This document shows, piece by piece, positions 13,641 through 29,042 of a stretch of DNA of 64,000 nt (position 1 is its first letter; each line of letters begins with the position of its first letter). The notes beneath the pieces were generated by a model. The model did no database searches and was not told the origin of the DNA. It worked only from the letters and a program-made list of their open reading frames with translations. This stretch comes from Helianthus annuus (taxonomy: Eukaryota; Streptophyta; Magnoliopsida; Asterales; Asteraceae): contig NC_035446.2 in NCBI RefSeq assembly GCF_002127325.2, positions 161,623,947 to 161,687,946 of the forward strand, written 5' to 3'. A program made the translations under genes and the position numbers.

Positions 13641-14859
13641 AAGGTGCGGGCCCAGGATATCGGGGAGAATTCGGAGCAGGATGTGAAAAAAGTTATCCTG
13701 GACCAGGATAATCCTGATATCTCGGTGCTCGTAGGAACCAATATCCCTCAGGATATTGAAGAACAATTAACTAACTTTCTGAAATGCAGGATGTCAACAT
13801 TCGCATGGAAGCATGAGGATATGACAGGTATATCAAAAGACATTATTACTCACAAGCTTGGAATTGACAGGTCATATAAGCCTATACAACAAAAGAGAAG
13901 GAAATTCGCCCCTGAACGGAATGCAATTATCCAAGAGGAAGTTGAAAGATTATTGAAGTCTAGGATGATTAGAGAAGTCAAATTCCCTAGATGGCTAGCA
14001 AATGTGGTAGTGGTTCAAAAGAAGAATGGGAAGTGGAGAGTCTGCGTAGACTACACAGACCTGAACAAAGCTTGTCCAAAAGACCCATTCCCTCTGCCTC
14101 ATATAGACTCGATGGTGGATGCCACTGCTGGCCATGAAATGTTAACCTTCATGGATGCATCCTCAGGATTCCAGCAGATTCAAATGGAACCTTCAGACCA
14201 GGAGGATACTGCTTTCATGACACCAACAAGTATTTACTGTTATACTGCTATGCCTTTTGGTTTAAAAAATGCAGGTGCAACGTACCAGAGATTGGTGAAC
14301 ATGATGTTCAAAGACAAACTGGGGGACACCATGGAAGTATATATCGATGATATGGTGGTGAAATCTAAAAAGGTTGAGGATCACCTCCGGGATATCAAGG
14401 GAGCATTTGATATCCTGGATCAATACAACATGAAGCTGAATCCTGCTAAATGCCATTTCGGAGTCGGGGCAGGAAAGTTTCTTGGATACATGGTGACAAA
14501 AAGAGGGATAGAGGCAAGCCCGGAGCAGATTAAAGCTATCCTGAATATAAAGTCACCCTCAAATATGAAGGATGTTCAACGGTTAACAGGACGAGTGGCA
14601 GCCTTAAATAGATTTATTTCAAGATCCTCGGAAAAGTGTAAAGAATTCTATGATATCCTGAAAAAGAATAAAAAATTTGAATGGGGTGAGATGCATGAAG
14701 CAGCCCTGCAGGATTTGAAGCAGTATCTCTCAACCGCACCTCTATTGATGAAGCCTGAGGATGGTGAACCATTATCCCTGTATCTTGCAGTATCAGGGAA
14801 TGCAGTAAGTGCAGTACTAGTAAAAGACCACGAAGGTCAGCAGTATCCTGTTTATTATG
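13635..14859 (+). pseudogene. pol: E0 pol, first part (RT and start of RNase H)
   Basis: Open in one frame from the readthrough stop to the E2 insertion. RT motifs are present: FTDLNKACPKDPFPLPHID-like substrate loop, FMDASSGFQQIQ, YIDDMVVKSKK. The first RNase H begins LSLYLAVSGNAVSAVLVKD; its usual first catalytic aspartate is replaced by valine, as in the E2 copy. The frame stops at E2 and resumes at 25608. The part seen has no internal stop, so it was coding-competent until E2 landed. Confidence 0.92.
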
Positions 14860-15572
14860 TGTTTTGGTCAAAAATCACACAAGGATAATGTAACCAAACT
14901 TTATGTAAACGGGGTATGATGCTTGGTTAATTATAAAAGTAAAGGATCACTTCTATGAGGAATATGCAAAGACACAATGATTTATACGAGGAAAAAGCCC
15001 TTGATCAATGTATGATCTCCGGCATAAAAAACCTCGGGTGATGGCAACTACCGATCACCAACTTCAATATAAGAAAAATATAGTTACAACTTCGGATGAT
15101 AATGAGCTGAGTACAAGGATCACTATAGTTTTGAGTGTCTAAGCGTGTGAGAGTTGTGTTGTGTGTTCTTCCGAATGAGGAAGAGTGTTATATATACAAG
15201 TGTAGGGTGACCTATTTTAGGTAAAAAGACTAATAATCAGCTCATTACCCCTTTAGAAATAAAAGACAATCTAGCCTAAATTGCCGCCCTTAAATCAAGC
15301 TAAGTTTCCATATCCTTTGCGACGTCTATCTTTGATTAAGCTCGTGCTATAATTGTGAAGACGCGTCCCTTGATTATGATGCTAAGAGCGTATCCTGCCA
15401 GATGTTCCTGCAAAATAATGTTGTATTACACGAAGGTAACTATTAGCATGAGGATCCTTTCAATGGTCCATGATCCTGATCCTGAAGTCCTGCTGAGGAT
15501 CACTGTCTGCCAAAGAAACAAGGATCACTGGTACGTATAAGGATCACGTATGATAAAAATCCAGCCCTAACA
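14860..15572 (-). repeat. E2 3' LTR
   Basis: TGTTTTGGTC to AGCCCTAACA on the plus strand, followed directly by the reversed polypurine tract ATTGCCCCCAAAA at 15573-15585. Confidence 0.95.
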
Positions 15573-15658
15573 ATTGCCCCCAAAATATAAGGAGTTTATT
15601 GTAAATAAATGAGTTATATTTTGCTCTGATCTTATCTGCAACGAATGACTCGGATAAC

Positions 15659-15737
15659 TAGCCGTTAATATCGAACTAGCCGTTGCAACCCTTACGTCAT
15701 AGATGTGACAATCCCTGCAAATCATGATTATAAATAG
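15659..15737 (+). promoter_or_regulatory. Promoter module of antisense gene, copy B
   Basis: TAGCCGTT at 15659-15666 and 15677-15684, TTACGTCA at 15692-15699, TATAAATAG at 15729-15737; 167 bp from TATA to ATG. A pyrimidine-rich leader (15815-15890) follows. Confidence 0.7.
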
Positions 15738-15895
15738 GAGATAGGGTTAGGATCACTCTGCATTTAAATTCGAGATATCTTCCCTTTATAATCGCTACCG
15801 AAGATTGACCAGGTATTCTCTTCTTCTCTCTTTCCTTTCTTCCTTCTCTTGCTCTGTTTTTTCTGCTTTTACTCTGTTTCTGTTCCACCACGAGT

Positions 15896-17531
15896 ATGTT
15901 GCTTCGAAATTCTCCACATAAGGATTCCAAGAAGAGCAGTCCCCTAAAAAGCCAAGGGATCATCAAGGACTCTCCTACGGAGAGATGTTGCTTTACTGAT
16001 GCTCATGTAGACAGGATTCGTCATTGCTTTCCGGCGAATGCTGTTTTCAAATCCTTCACACCTGCTGCTTTGAGCGACTTTGTTTCAGACGTCTGGGTGG
16101 CCTTTCCTGCTACTCCGTTCACCATAGGGTATTCGTATCCTTTTCCAGCCTTCACCCAATCCTTCTTTTCTTTAACCGGCATATCTTATATCCAAGCTAT
16201 GCCGATGATCTGGAGGGTCCTGTATACCTTCGAGAGGATCATCGAGCAGAAGGGGATTGATTTGGGGATGGCAGAGTTGGCCGCACTTTATGATCTTACC
16301 ACGTTTGGATCCTGTCGATATCTGCTAAAACGAAAAGCTGGGGAGGATCACCCTGTCTTCAAGGTTACTAAGAATGACACAAACTGGAAGCGTCGCTTTT
16401 TCTTTGTTAGAAGGGATACCATCCCAGATGGGAAGGATCTGCCCAAGGAATGGGCCACTCATGGTAGGGTAGAGGATCCTGGAAGGATCACTATCAGACT
16501 TGTCTCATACGATGAGGATCACTAACGTCTTTTTTATTTTTTGTGCAGCTATATCCATTGCTTATCTTAAGTTAACCCCTGCTGCAAGAGAAAGAGTCTT
16601 AGCTTTTAAAAAGCTCAATCCTGAGGTCAGAAGTTTCCAAGTCATCGTCCAAGATTCACAAGAAGTATCCTCCGCATCTGCCACTATGTCAAGTAAGTAT
16701 CCTTATAAAAAAGTAGGTTATATGTAAGATTGTTTAATTAGTAAGGGGACTTATCTTGTTTTGATTGTGTAGGTGTTGGGAAGTCTGCCAAATCTGCCAA
16801 GTCTGCCTCCAAGTTTGGGATAGATGAACTTGCCAATGTCAAGTCTTCACGAAAGAAGGCTTCTGTTGCCAGTCCCTCTGCTTCGGCTCCTAAAGCACCT
16901 GTTAGAGGTAAGGGGAAGAAGAGGAAGACTTCTGAGGATCTCCAAGGATTTCCCCTAATCCGCCAACAGTTCCTTGACTATGTTAATGAGGTAAGGATCA
17001 TTGCCCCTGTTGGTTATCCTTCTCTAATGTCCTGCTTGTATATCCTGCCTGTATATCCTGCTTTTTTGAGGATCACATGATCCTGAACTTACCTTTTTTT
17101 CTCTTTTGCAGAAACTTGCCGAGATTGAGACCTACCTTGGCCATGTCGAGGATCAGGAGAGCCAAATCGCCGACCTCCAACAAATGGGCGTGTTAAAGGA
17201 TCTCAAGATAGCCGATCTTGAGAAGGAACTCCGGGCTACAAAGGATGAGGCTGCTCAAAGGCTAATTGATATGGATGGCGAGAAGCAGGAGATCATCCAG
17301 GATGCCAAGGTCTCTGCCGCAACTGCTATGTACAAGATTCAACTACAAATGGCTGCGGAGGCTCAGGATCCTGCCTTTGACAAGAGCTCATGGGACGTGG
17401 AGGGTTGGAAGGCAAGATTGGCAGAGCTGGAGGATGAGGACGAAGCAGAGGAGATCCCCATGCTAGAAGGTGGTGATGCTGAGAAGGATCAGGGTGGAGA
17501 AGCTGGTGGTGATGGAGCAGCAAAGGTGTGA
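15896..17531 (+). CDS. Antisense accessory gene of Tat element, copy B (four exons)
   Basis: Exons 15896-16463, 16549-16692, 16773-16990 and 17112-17531 give 1350 nt and 449 residues. Introns of 85, 80 and 121 nt are GT-AG; intron 1 ends in a pyrimidine run plus GCAG with a CTAAC branch-like site about 25 nt upstream, and intron 2 has the strong donor GTAAGT. Exon 1 (residues 1-189) is the globular PF04195-like domain; exon 3 carries GKGKKRK; exon 4 is a heptad-rich coil followed by an acidic tail. No membrane segment or secretion signal is seen, so a nuclear or cytosolic protein is likely. Failure to splice intron 1 would give a 209-residue product ending YDEDH. The gene runs opposite to gag-pol of E2. 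Confidence 0.82.
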
Positions 17532-17808
17532 GCTGCTGGATTGGGCGATGATGGATATTTCGAGACTAGGCCGGAGCCCAATTTTTTAGGATTGGTAGTG
17601 GTTTTTTGTGGTTGTTGATGGTTTGGGAACAATTTATGGTCTGTAATCTTTGAGCAATAGTTTTTAGGGTAAAGGATCCTGGATCCTTCGAACAATAGGT
17701 AGGATTACAAAAGGTGGAGGGATCCTCTGTTTGGGGGATGAAGCCTTTGTGATCCTGCCGCTTTTACTTTCCTGTACCTGCTAAGACCACATAGACAATG
17801 GACACCCT

Positions 17809-17862
17809 TTGCCAACCCATGTGGACGGGCCACGTTTTGCTGGTAGAAACGTGGGTTGGCAA
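17809..17862. other. Conserved 54-nt hairpin, E2
   Basis: Same 11-bp arms and inner ACGTTT/AAACGT pair as in E1; the arms are perfect here. Confidence 0.8.
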
Positions 17863-18311
17863 TTTTGACAACTTTTGAAGGGTTAATCCTTTCGTTAATA
17901 AATAAAATCTTAAACTTTTGTCGCTTATCTTGTTTATTATCCTTTTTATTTTCAATTGTTTTGACACATGTTTGTTTAAGTAAGAAAAGTTGAGCAAATT
18001 ATGTTTAGGAAATTTAGGATATGATCCTGGATCAAATATCCTATAATCAAAAATTTTCAAGGTAGTTTATTTTAAGGATCATAGGTTCAGTTGTCAAGGT
18101 CTAAAGGTTATTCAAATGAATAATGAAACTAAAAAATAGTTAAGGATCATACCTGAGGATCCAAGTTAGGATCCTAACCTTTAATCGGGATAACCATAAG
18201 TAAGACTTTAATGGATAATAAGGATTAAGGATCCTTAATTGTTTAATCTTCGAAAACCTGAAAAATGGAACATATCTTGGGACTAAGCCATTGTAAAAGA
18301 TAAATTAGTAG

Positions 18312-18728
18312 CTGGGGACATGCCCGAAGGATAACTGAGGATGATCCCGGAGGATCACTGGGGACAAGCCCAAAGGATAACTGGGGACAAGCCCAAAGGA
18401 TAACTGGGGACAAGCCCAAAGGATAACTGGGGACAAGCCCAAAGGATCGTATGTAAACTGGAGTATGGCCCTTACTGGCGACTATCCAAACTTAGTGACA
18501 TGAAAATGTCGAAACCTTAGCTAACGTGAAAACGTTAGAAACCTTAGGAACGGATGTATGGTACGTCTACCATTATACGGAGGATCCTGGGTATAGCCAG
18601 TACGATGAGGTTGTCAGCCCCGGAAGTGGGTACTGGTCCCAAAGACGTGAACTATATCAGGATCATCGTGCGCTGCTGGTGGAAACTGGGGATAATCCCA
18701 AGGATAACTGGGGACAAGCCCAAGGATC
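18312..18728. repeat. GGGGACAAGCCC minisatellite, E2
   Basis: About six units at 18312-18448, the first two degenerate, and two at 18686-18728. Unit number is higher than in E1, which shows array growth. Confidence 0.85.
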
Positions 18729-18956
18729 TGCGTTGCTTTTGAAGATTCTTGACGATATGCCGTAGATACCTGAACTATCATAACTCAAATGGTTCGTGAG
18801 AAGAGGATGAAGGATACAGGATCCTTATCCTTTGGTAAAAAGTAAGGAAATGTAATAGTTTTAGGATAAGCACATTACCAGAGTAAGGATCACTGATATC
18901 ATCGGGATCCTTCAAGGATACTTCAATATAAGGATCACATGCTTGAAGGATCATGT

Positions 18957-22262
<3,306 letters not shown>

Positions 22263-24813
22263 CTATTGCTCCCTTGGCTTCGAGGTTGGCTTCATGGATG
22301 AGGTATAACAATCCTTAGCCTCCTGCTGATCACTGTCGATCTTGATTATTCCCCATGGGCTAGGGAGCTTCACACATTGATGGTAGGTGGATGGGACTGC
22401 TTTCATATCATGTATCCAAGGCCTGCCAAGGATAACATTGCAACAAGACAAACAGTCAATAACGCAAAATTTCTGGTAATTATGTAATCCTTCCACGTAG
22501 ATTGGGAGTTTGATGTCCCCCAGAGTTTTCTTCGTTTCTCCACTGAATCCTACAAGCACGGAGGATCTTGGTGTGATGTCTGATTCTGGGATTCCCATCT
22601 TCTTCAGAACATCAAGCTGGATAATGTTCACTGAGCTTCCTCCATCGATAAGGATCATGCGGACAAAATGGTTAGAGATAAAGAGAGTGATAACTAAACT
22701 ATCATGATGAGGATCCTGAATGTTAATGCGATCATCCTCATCAAACGTTATCATCTTCCCTTCTGAGACACTTGATGTTCTAATAGGCCTTTCTCCATTA
22801 TCCATTTTTGACTCCTTTGCATGTCTTTTGGCCGCCGAGAAGGATGTACCACAGATGTCTGATCCTCCGGAAATAAAGTTGATCACTTGTGCATTTGCCG
22901 GAGGTGCTGGAGCCTTTTCAGGGATCCTTTCAGGATCCTGAGTCCTTTGCTTTTTTCTTCCCAACAATTCTTTCAGGTGCCCCTTGCTTAATAGATATCC
23001 AATCTCTTTTCTTAAAGCTATGCATTCTTCAGTCAGATGCCCGAAATCCTCATGGTATGCACACCATTTTGACTTGTCTTTAGTCCCGGATGGTTTATCA
23101 TTCTTCCTGGGCCACCTAGCTTTTTCACCTAGATTCTGCATTGCAAGGATCAGTTCATGATTATCAACGGAAAAACAATATTCTGAGATTGGAGGATAAT
23201 CTTCATCATCCTCTTCTTGGTCAACAGCATGCACATTCTGGTTCTCATTTCTATGGTAGGATTTGAATTTGTTGTTTTTGAGAGGATCCTTGCTTCTCCT
23301 GTTTTGAGGATCCTACTTGTCTCTCCTGGATCCTCTTGTCATCCTCTAGCCGGATGAACCTGAGTGCTCGAGTTCTTACTTCATCTAGATTCCTGCATGG
23401 TGTCATAACAAGATCATCATAGAATAATGAATCCTTAAGCAGTCCCATTTTGAAGGCTTCAACAGCCGTAGCCATATCCAAGTTGGGAATGTCCAAGGAT
23501 TCTTTACTAAATTTAGTTATATAATCCCTTAATGATTCATTATGATTTTGAGTTATCCTGTACAAATCACTAGTTAATCTTTCAAATTTTCTACTACAAG
23601 AGAATTGGTTATTGAATAAATTAACTAAATTAGCAAATGAAGTAATAGAGTAGGGGGGAAGACTTAGCAGCCACTTAAGAGCTGATCCAGTAAGAGTGGA
23701 TCCAAATCCTTTACATAGGCATGCTTCTTTCAGGTTTTCTGGGATAGGATTGATCTCCATCCTCTCCCTGTATTGTGCTATGTGCTCTTCTGGATCCGTT
23801 GTACCATCATACAGCTTCATAGTAGGGATATGGAACCTTTTGGGTACCTCTGCATCACAAATTGGTGGTGCAAAGCGAGATACCTTATGGCTTGCATCTG
23901 CAATCTCTGGGATAGGCTTGACTACCCCTGGAACGCTTGAGATCATATCTTTTAGTTTCTGCAATTCCCTGGCCATAGCATGATTGACACCTGTATCCTG
24001 CATGAATCCATGGTTAGTGGTAGGATAATTATTTAAAGTGTTACCTCCCATTGGGTTCAAGTTAGGGAATCCATATTGCTGGGATTCTGGAACAACGGAG
24101 GGACCAGTGGAAGCAATGGTCTGCATTGGAATGAAGTCCCCTTGATGGACATCTAGACTTCCTGTTTGCAAACTTTTTAGGGATCCTGGCACCTGGAAGG
24201 ATCCTGGTATCTGGAAGGATCCTGGTATCTGGGATGATCCTGAAACGAAGGAGGATCCTTGACCCTGGGATGATCCTGGAACAAAGTAGGATCCTTGAAA
24301 CTGCTGTGCACCCGGATAGGCTCCCGAATTCATGAAGGATCCCATATGCTGGGGATAGGATCCTGCCGGCTGAAAGTGTGAGCCAGATGCCTGAGTCATT
24401 GCTGTCGATCTGAGGTGCAATCCTCTTGATTCTCCCATAATTTGCACGTCTGGAATTCCCGATGGCTGAGAAGTAATCATTGGAGTATCAAAGCTCAAGG
24501 ATTTGGGCATCAGTGGGGAATGATCCTCTGCCGTTTTCTTTTGTCTCTTGAGATCTCCAATTTCCCTGAGGATCCTTTCATTAGTTTCATCCTGCCGCTG
24601 CATACGATCCTTCATCTGCAAAATCAAAGTAAATACATCACTAGTACTGGGAATATAAGAATTCATAGCAGAAGGAGATGGAGTTTTAGAATTAGTAGGA
24701 GTTTGTCTCTTCTCAGCATTCTTCTGGGATCCCGCCGGTGGTGGAGGCAGAATGTTCTGGGACGAGGTGACTGTAGACATTGCCGTGGACATGTTTTTCA
24801 ATGATGAAGCCAT
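22263..24813 (-). pseudogene. gag-pro: E2 gag-protease, one frameshift
   Basis: ATG at 24813 (MASSLKNMSTAMSTVTSS). It holds the Ser/Gly-rich N-terminus with degenerate repeats (GSFQIPGSFQVPG), the gag core over roughly residues 310-500, the finger WCAYHEDFGHLTEEC and the protease loop DGGSSVNII. A one-base deletion near 23280, after KQEKQGSS, closes the first frame at 23251 and separates gag core from finger and protease. Apart from this the gene is open, so a functional copy existed very recently, or the shift could be bypassed at low rate. Confidence 0.93.
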
Positions 24814-24869
24814 GTAATTCTATGAAATGATTTCGAACAAAAGGTTTTCTTATGAATGAAGCACCAATT

Positions 24870-24887
24870 GCCCCACGGTGGGCGCCA
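24870..24887 (-). other. E2 primer binding site
   Basis: Reverse complement of TGGCGCCCACCGTGGGGC, three bases from the 5' LTR. Confidence 0.88.
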
Positions 24888-24890
24888 AAC

Positions 24891-25602
24891 TGTTTTGGTC
24901 AAAAATCACACAAGGATAATGTAACCAAACTTTATGTAAACGGGGTATGATGCTTGGTTAATTATAAAAGTAAAGGATCACTTCTATGAGGAATATGCAA
25001 AGACACAATGATTTATACGAGGAAAAAGCCCTTGATCAATGTATGATCTCCGGCATAAAAAACCTCGGGTGATGGCAACTACCGATCACCAACTTCAATA
25101 TAAGAAAAATATAGTTACAACTTCGGATGATAATGAGCTGAGTACAAGGATCACTATAGTTTTGAGTGTCTAAGCGTGTGAGAGTTGTGTTGTGTGTTCT
25201 TCCGAATGAGGAAGAGTGTTATATATACAAGTGTAGGTGACCTATTTTAGGTAAAAAGACTAATAATCAGCTCATTACCCCTTTAGAAATAAAAGACAAT
25301 CTAGCCTAAATTGCCGCCCTTAAATCAAGCTAAGTTTCCATATCCTTTGCAACGTCTATCTTTGATTAAGCTCGTGCTATAATTGTGAAGACGCGTCCCT
25401 TGATTATGATGCTAAGAGCGTATCCTGCCAGATGTTCCTGCAAAATAATGTTGTATTACACGAAGGTAACTATTAGCATGAGGATCCTTTCAATGGTCCA
25501 TGATCCTGATCCTGAAGTCCTGCTGAGGATCACTGTTTGCCAAAGAAACAAGGATCACTGGTACGTATAAGGATCACGTATGATAAAAATCCAGCCCTAA
25601 CA
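24891..25602 (-). repeat. E2 5' LTR
   Basis: 712 bp with intact TG and CA ends; near-identical to 14860-15572. Confidence 0.96.
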
Positions 25603-25607
25603 TTATG

Positions 25608-26287
25608 TTAGCAAAAGTTTGTTAAATGCTGAAACTAGATATTCTCACCTAGAAAAGCTAATATTGGCTCTAGTAATGGCATCAACGAAGCTTAGACATT
25701 ATTTTGAAACACATAGGATTCATGTTAAAACTAATTATCCTGTTAAGAATGTGCTTAGGAAACCGGAGATGTCGGATAGAATGGCTAAGTGGTCGGTAAA
25801 ATTAAGTGCCTATGATTTAATATATGAACCTAGAAATGCAATAAAGTCTCAGGCCCTAGCAGACTTTGTGGCTGATTTCAGTAGTGATATTCAAAATGAA
25901 GTAGACCTAGAAGTACAACAACTAGGAGAAAACTTAGAATCATGGATATTATATACTGATGGGGCATCTAATGTAAGGGGTGTAGGTTTAGGTATACTAC
26001 TAAAATCGCCACAGGGGGACATAATACCCCAGGCTGTTAGATGTGAATTCCCTGCTACTAACAATGAGGCAGAATATGAAGCTTTAATTGCAGGATTAGA
26101 ATTGGCTAAGAATATGAATATCAAGAATTTGCAAGTATATGTTGATTCCTTGTTAATTACTAATCATTTTAATGGATCCTATGCAGTCAAGGGTGAGAAA
26201 TTAATTGAATACCTCAGTATTCTTAAAAAATTAGCAGGATATTTCGATATTTTTACACTTGAACAGGTACCAAGAGAGGATAACGCC
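25608..26287 (+). pseudogene. pol: E0 pol, second part (RNase H and archaeal-type RNase H)
   Basis: Resumes exactly where 14859 stopped, completing VYYVSKSLLNAETRYSHLEK. It contains the end of the degenerate RNase H and most of the archaeal-type RNase H (YTDGASNVRG, NNEAEYEALIAGLE, VYVDSLLITNHF). It is cut after VPREDNA by the LTR of E3, removing the last RNase H aspartate and the integrase from view. No internal stop is seen. Confidence 0.92.
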
Positions 26288-27005
26288 TGTTAGGGCTGGA
26301 TTTTTATGACCTATGATCCTTACTTGGTATCCTAACAAGTGATCCTTGTTTCTTTGGCAGATAGTGATCCTCAGAAGAGCTCCAGGATCAGGATCATGGA
26401 TCATCCTAAGGATCCTCATACTAACGATTGTTCTCTTTGGATTTAATGTTGTTTTGTAGGAATTACGAGCTGGACTTGGTCTTAGCAACGTAAACAAGGA
26501 ATCTGTCATGCTAATTTTGCACATGCATAATCAAAGATGGACGTTATGAAGAATATGGAAACTCAGCACAATTCAAGGGCAACTAATTAGGCTAAATTTA
26601 CTTCTATTTCTAAAGGGGTAACGAGCTAGTAGTTAGGTGATTTGCCTAAAATAGAACCACACACACTTGTATAAAAGGCACTCTTGAACATTCGGAAGAC
26701 ACAATACATTTCTCACATGCTTTAGCATACGATACTATAGTGATCCTTGTACCTAGCTCGTTACCATCCGAAGTTGTAACCATTATTTGTTATATTGAAG
26801 TTTGGTGATCGGTAGTTTCCATCACCCGAGGTTTTTTATGCCGGAGATCATTCATTGATCAAGGGCTTTTTCCTCGTATAAATCCTTGTGTCACTTGTGC
26901 ATTTTACATTTGAGTGATCCTTCACTTTGTTCATCATACCAAGCATCATTCCCCGTTTACATAAAGTTTGGGTGCATTATCTTTAAGTGATTTTTGACCA
27001 AAACA
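26288..27005 (+). repeat. E3 5' LTR
   Basis: 718 bp, TGTTAGGGCT to GACCAAAACA. TATAAAAGG near 26670 is the likely LTR TATA box. Closely related to the LTRs of E4. Confidence 0.9.
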
Positions 27006-27008
27006 GTT

Positions 27009-27026
27009 TGGCGCCCACCGTGGGGC
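27009..27026 (+). other. E3 primer binding site
   Basis: TGGCGCCCACCGTGGGGC, three bases after the LTR. Confidence 0.88.
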
Positions 27027-27083
27027 AATTGGTGCTTCATTCATAAGAAAATTTTTCTGTTGGTGATCATTCCGGAGTGTTAC

Positions 27084-28249
27084 ATGGCTTCATCGTTGAA
27101 GAATACCTCCACAGCGATGTCTGCAGTCAATTCATCTAATGGCATTCCACCTTTACCTCCACCACCGGCTGGATCTCAGAAAAATGCTGAAAAGAGACCA
27201 ACTCCTATCTTCTCTAAACCTTCATCTTCTGCTCTAACTTCTTCTGCTCCCAGTACTGGTGACATATTTACTTTGATTTTGCAGATGAGGGATCATATGC
27301 AGCAGCAGGATGAAATTAATGACAGGATCCTCAGAGAAATCAGAGATCTCAAAAAGCAAAAGAAAACGGCAGAGGATCATTCCCCACTGATGCCCAAATC
27401 TTTGAATTTTGATACTCCGATGATTACTTCTCAGCCATCAGAGGTCCCAGACATTCAACATATGGGTGGATCAAGAGGAGTGCATTTCGGCCCAACAATA
27501 GTGACTCAGGCATCAGGATCATATTTCCAACCGGCAAGATCCTATACTCAGCATATGGGATCCTTCATGAACTCAGGATCCTCCTTCGTTCCAAGGTTAT
27601 CCCAGGTTCAAGGATCCTCCTTCGTTCCAGGATCATCCTAGGTTCAAGGATCCTCCTTTGTTCCAGGATCATCCTAGGTTCAAGGATCCTTCTTTGTTCC
27701 AGGATCATCCCATGTTCAGGGATCCTTTCAGATACCAGGATCCTTGAAGAATTTGCAAACAGGAAGTCCAGATGTCCATCAAGGAGATTTTATTCCGATG
27801 CAGTCCATTGCTTCCACTGGTCCATCCATCATCCCAGAATCCCAGCAATATGGATTCACATCCAATGTTCCTAACTTGAACCCGATGGGAGGTAATACTT
27901 TTAATAATTCTCTTACCACTAACCATGGATTCATGCAGGATACAGGTATCAATCATGCTATGGCCAGAGAACTACAAAAACTGAAGGATATGATATCAAG
28001 TGTTCCAGGGATAGTCAAACCTATCCCGGAGATTGCAGATGGAAGCCATAAGGTATCTCGTTTTGCACCACCAATTTGTGATGCTGAGATACCCAAAAGA
28101 TTCCATATCCCTACTATGAAGCTGTATGATGGTACAACGGATCCTGAGGAACACATAGCACAATACAGGGAGAGGATGGAGATCAATCCTATTCTAGAAA
28201 GGTTAAAGGAAGCATGCCTGTGCAAGGGATTTGGATCCACTCTTACTGG
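27084..28249 (+). pseudogene. gag: E3 gag, 5' part, two nonsense codons
   Basis: ATG at 27084 (MASSLKNTSTAMSAVNSS). TAG stops at 27639-27641 and 27675-27677 lie at the same place in two successive repeat units, each a CAG-to-TAG change. Downstream sequence stays in frame to GFGSTLTG, where E4 is inserted. The frame resumes at 48778. Confidence 0.92.
27576..27719 (+). repeat. In-frame 36-bp repeat in E3 gag
   Basis: Four units starting GGATCCTCCTTYGTTCC, two of them carrying the TAG change. The identical stop in adjacent units may reflect unit duplication or conversion after one mutation. Confidence 0.88.
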
Positions 28250-28963
28250 TGTTAGGGCTGGATTTTTATGACCTATGATCCTTACATGTGATCCTAACAA
28301 GTGATCCTTACTTCTTTGGCAGATAGTGATCCTCAGAGGAGCTCCAGGATCAGGATCACGGACCATCCTAGGGATCCTCATACTAACGATTGTTCTCTTT
28401 GGATTTAATGTTATCTTGCAGGAATTTCGAGTAGGATCCGCTCTTAGCAACGTAAACAAGGAACCTGTCACGCTACTTTGGCATATGCATAATCAAAGAT
28501 GAACGTTATGGACAATATGGAAACTCAGCACAATTTAAGGGCGATAATTTAGGCTAAATTTACTTCTATTCTTGAAGGGGTAACGAGCTAATAGTTAGGT
28601 TATTTACCTAAAATACGACCACACACACTTGTATAAGTAGCACTCTTCCACATTCGGAAGACACAACACATTTCTCACACGCTTTAGCATACGTTACTAT
28701 AGTGATCCTTATACCTAGCTCGTTACCATCCGAAGTTGTAACCATTATTTGTTTTATTGAAGTTTGGTGATCGGTAGTTTTCATCACCCGAGGTTTTTTA
28801 TGTCGGAGATCATTGATCAAGGGCTTTTTCCTCGTATAAATCCTTGTGTCACTTGTGCATTTTACATTTAAGTGATCCTTCACTTTGTTCATCATACCAA
28901 GCATCATTCCCCGCTTACATAAAGTTTGGTTGCATTATCTTTAAGTGATTTTTGACCAAAACA
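28250..28963 (+). repeat. E4 5' LTR
   Basis: TGTTAGGGCT to GACCAAAACA, 714 bp. A TATA-like TATAAGTA is near 28631. Confidence 0.95.
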
Positions 28964-28966
28964 GTT

Positions 28967-28984
28967 TGGCGCCCACCGTGGGGC
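28967..28984 (+). other. E4 primer binding site
   Basis: TGGCGCCCACCGTGGGGC, three bases after the LTR. Confidence 0.88.
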
Positions 28985-29042
28985 CATTGGTGCTTCATTC
29001 ATAAGAAAGTTTTTCTGTTGGTGATCATTCCGGAAGTGTTGC

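Larger units (their letters stand above)
17532..18956. other. E2 spacer between antisense gene and pol
   Basis: Non-coding. Contains the conserved hairpin, overlapping AATAAA candidates near 17896-17906, and two minisatellite clusters. I see no further gene. Confidence 0.7.

Noticed and set aside
16500..16510. Alternative intron 1 donor CTT|GTCTCA
   Set aside because: It would leave a 47-nt intron, too short for plants, and the phase does not match exon 2. CATG|GTAGG gives 85-93 nt introns and the right phase in every copy.
16500..16727. Separate small gene starting MSHTMRITNVFF between exon 1 and exon 2 of copy B
   Set aside because: Its first part is intron 1 (pyrimidine run and CAG acceptor), and its second part is exon 2 in the correct phase; the spliced model explains it in all copies.
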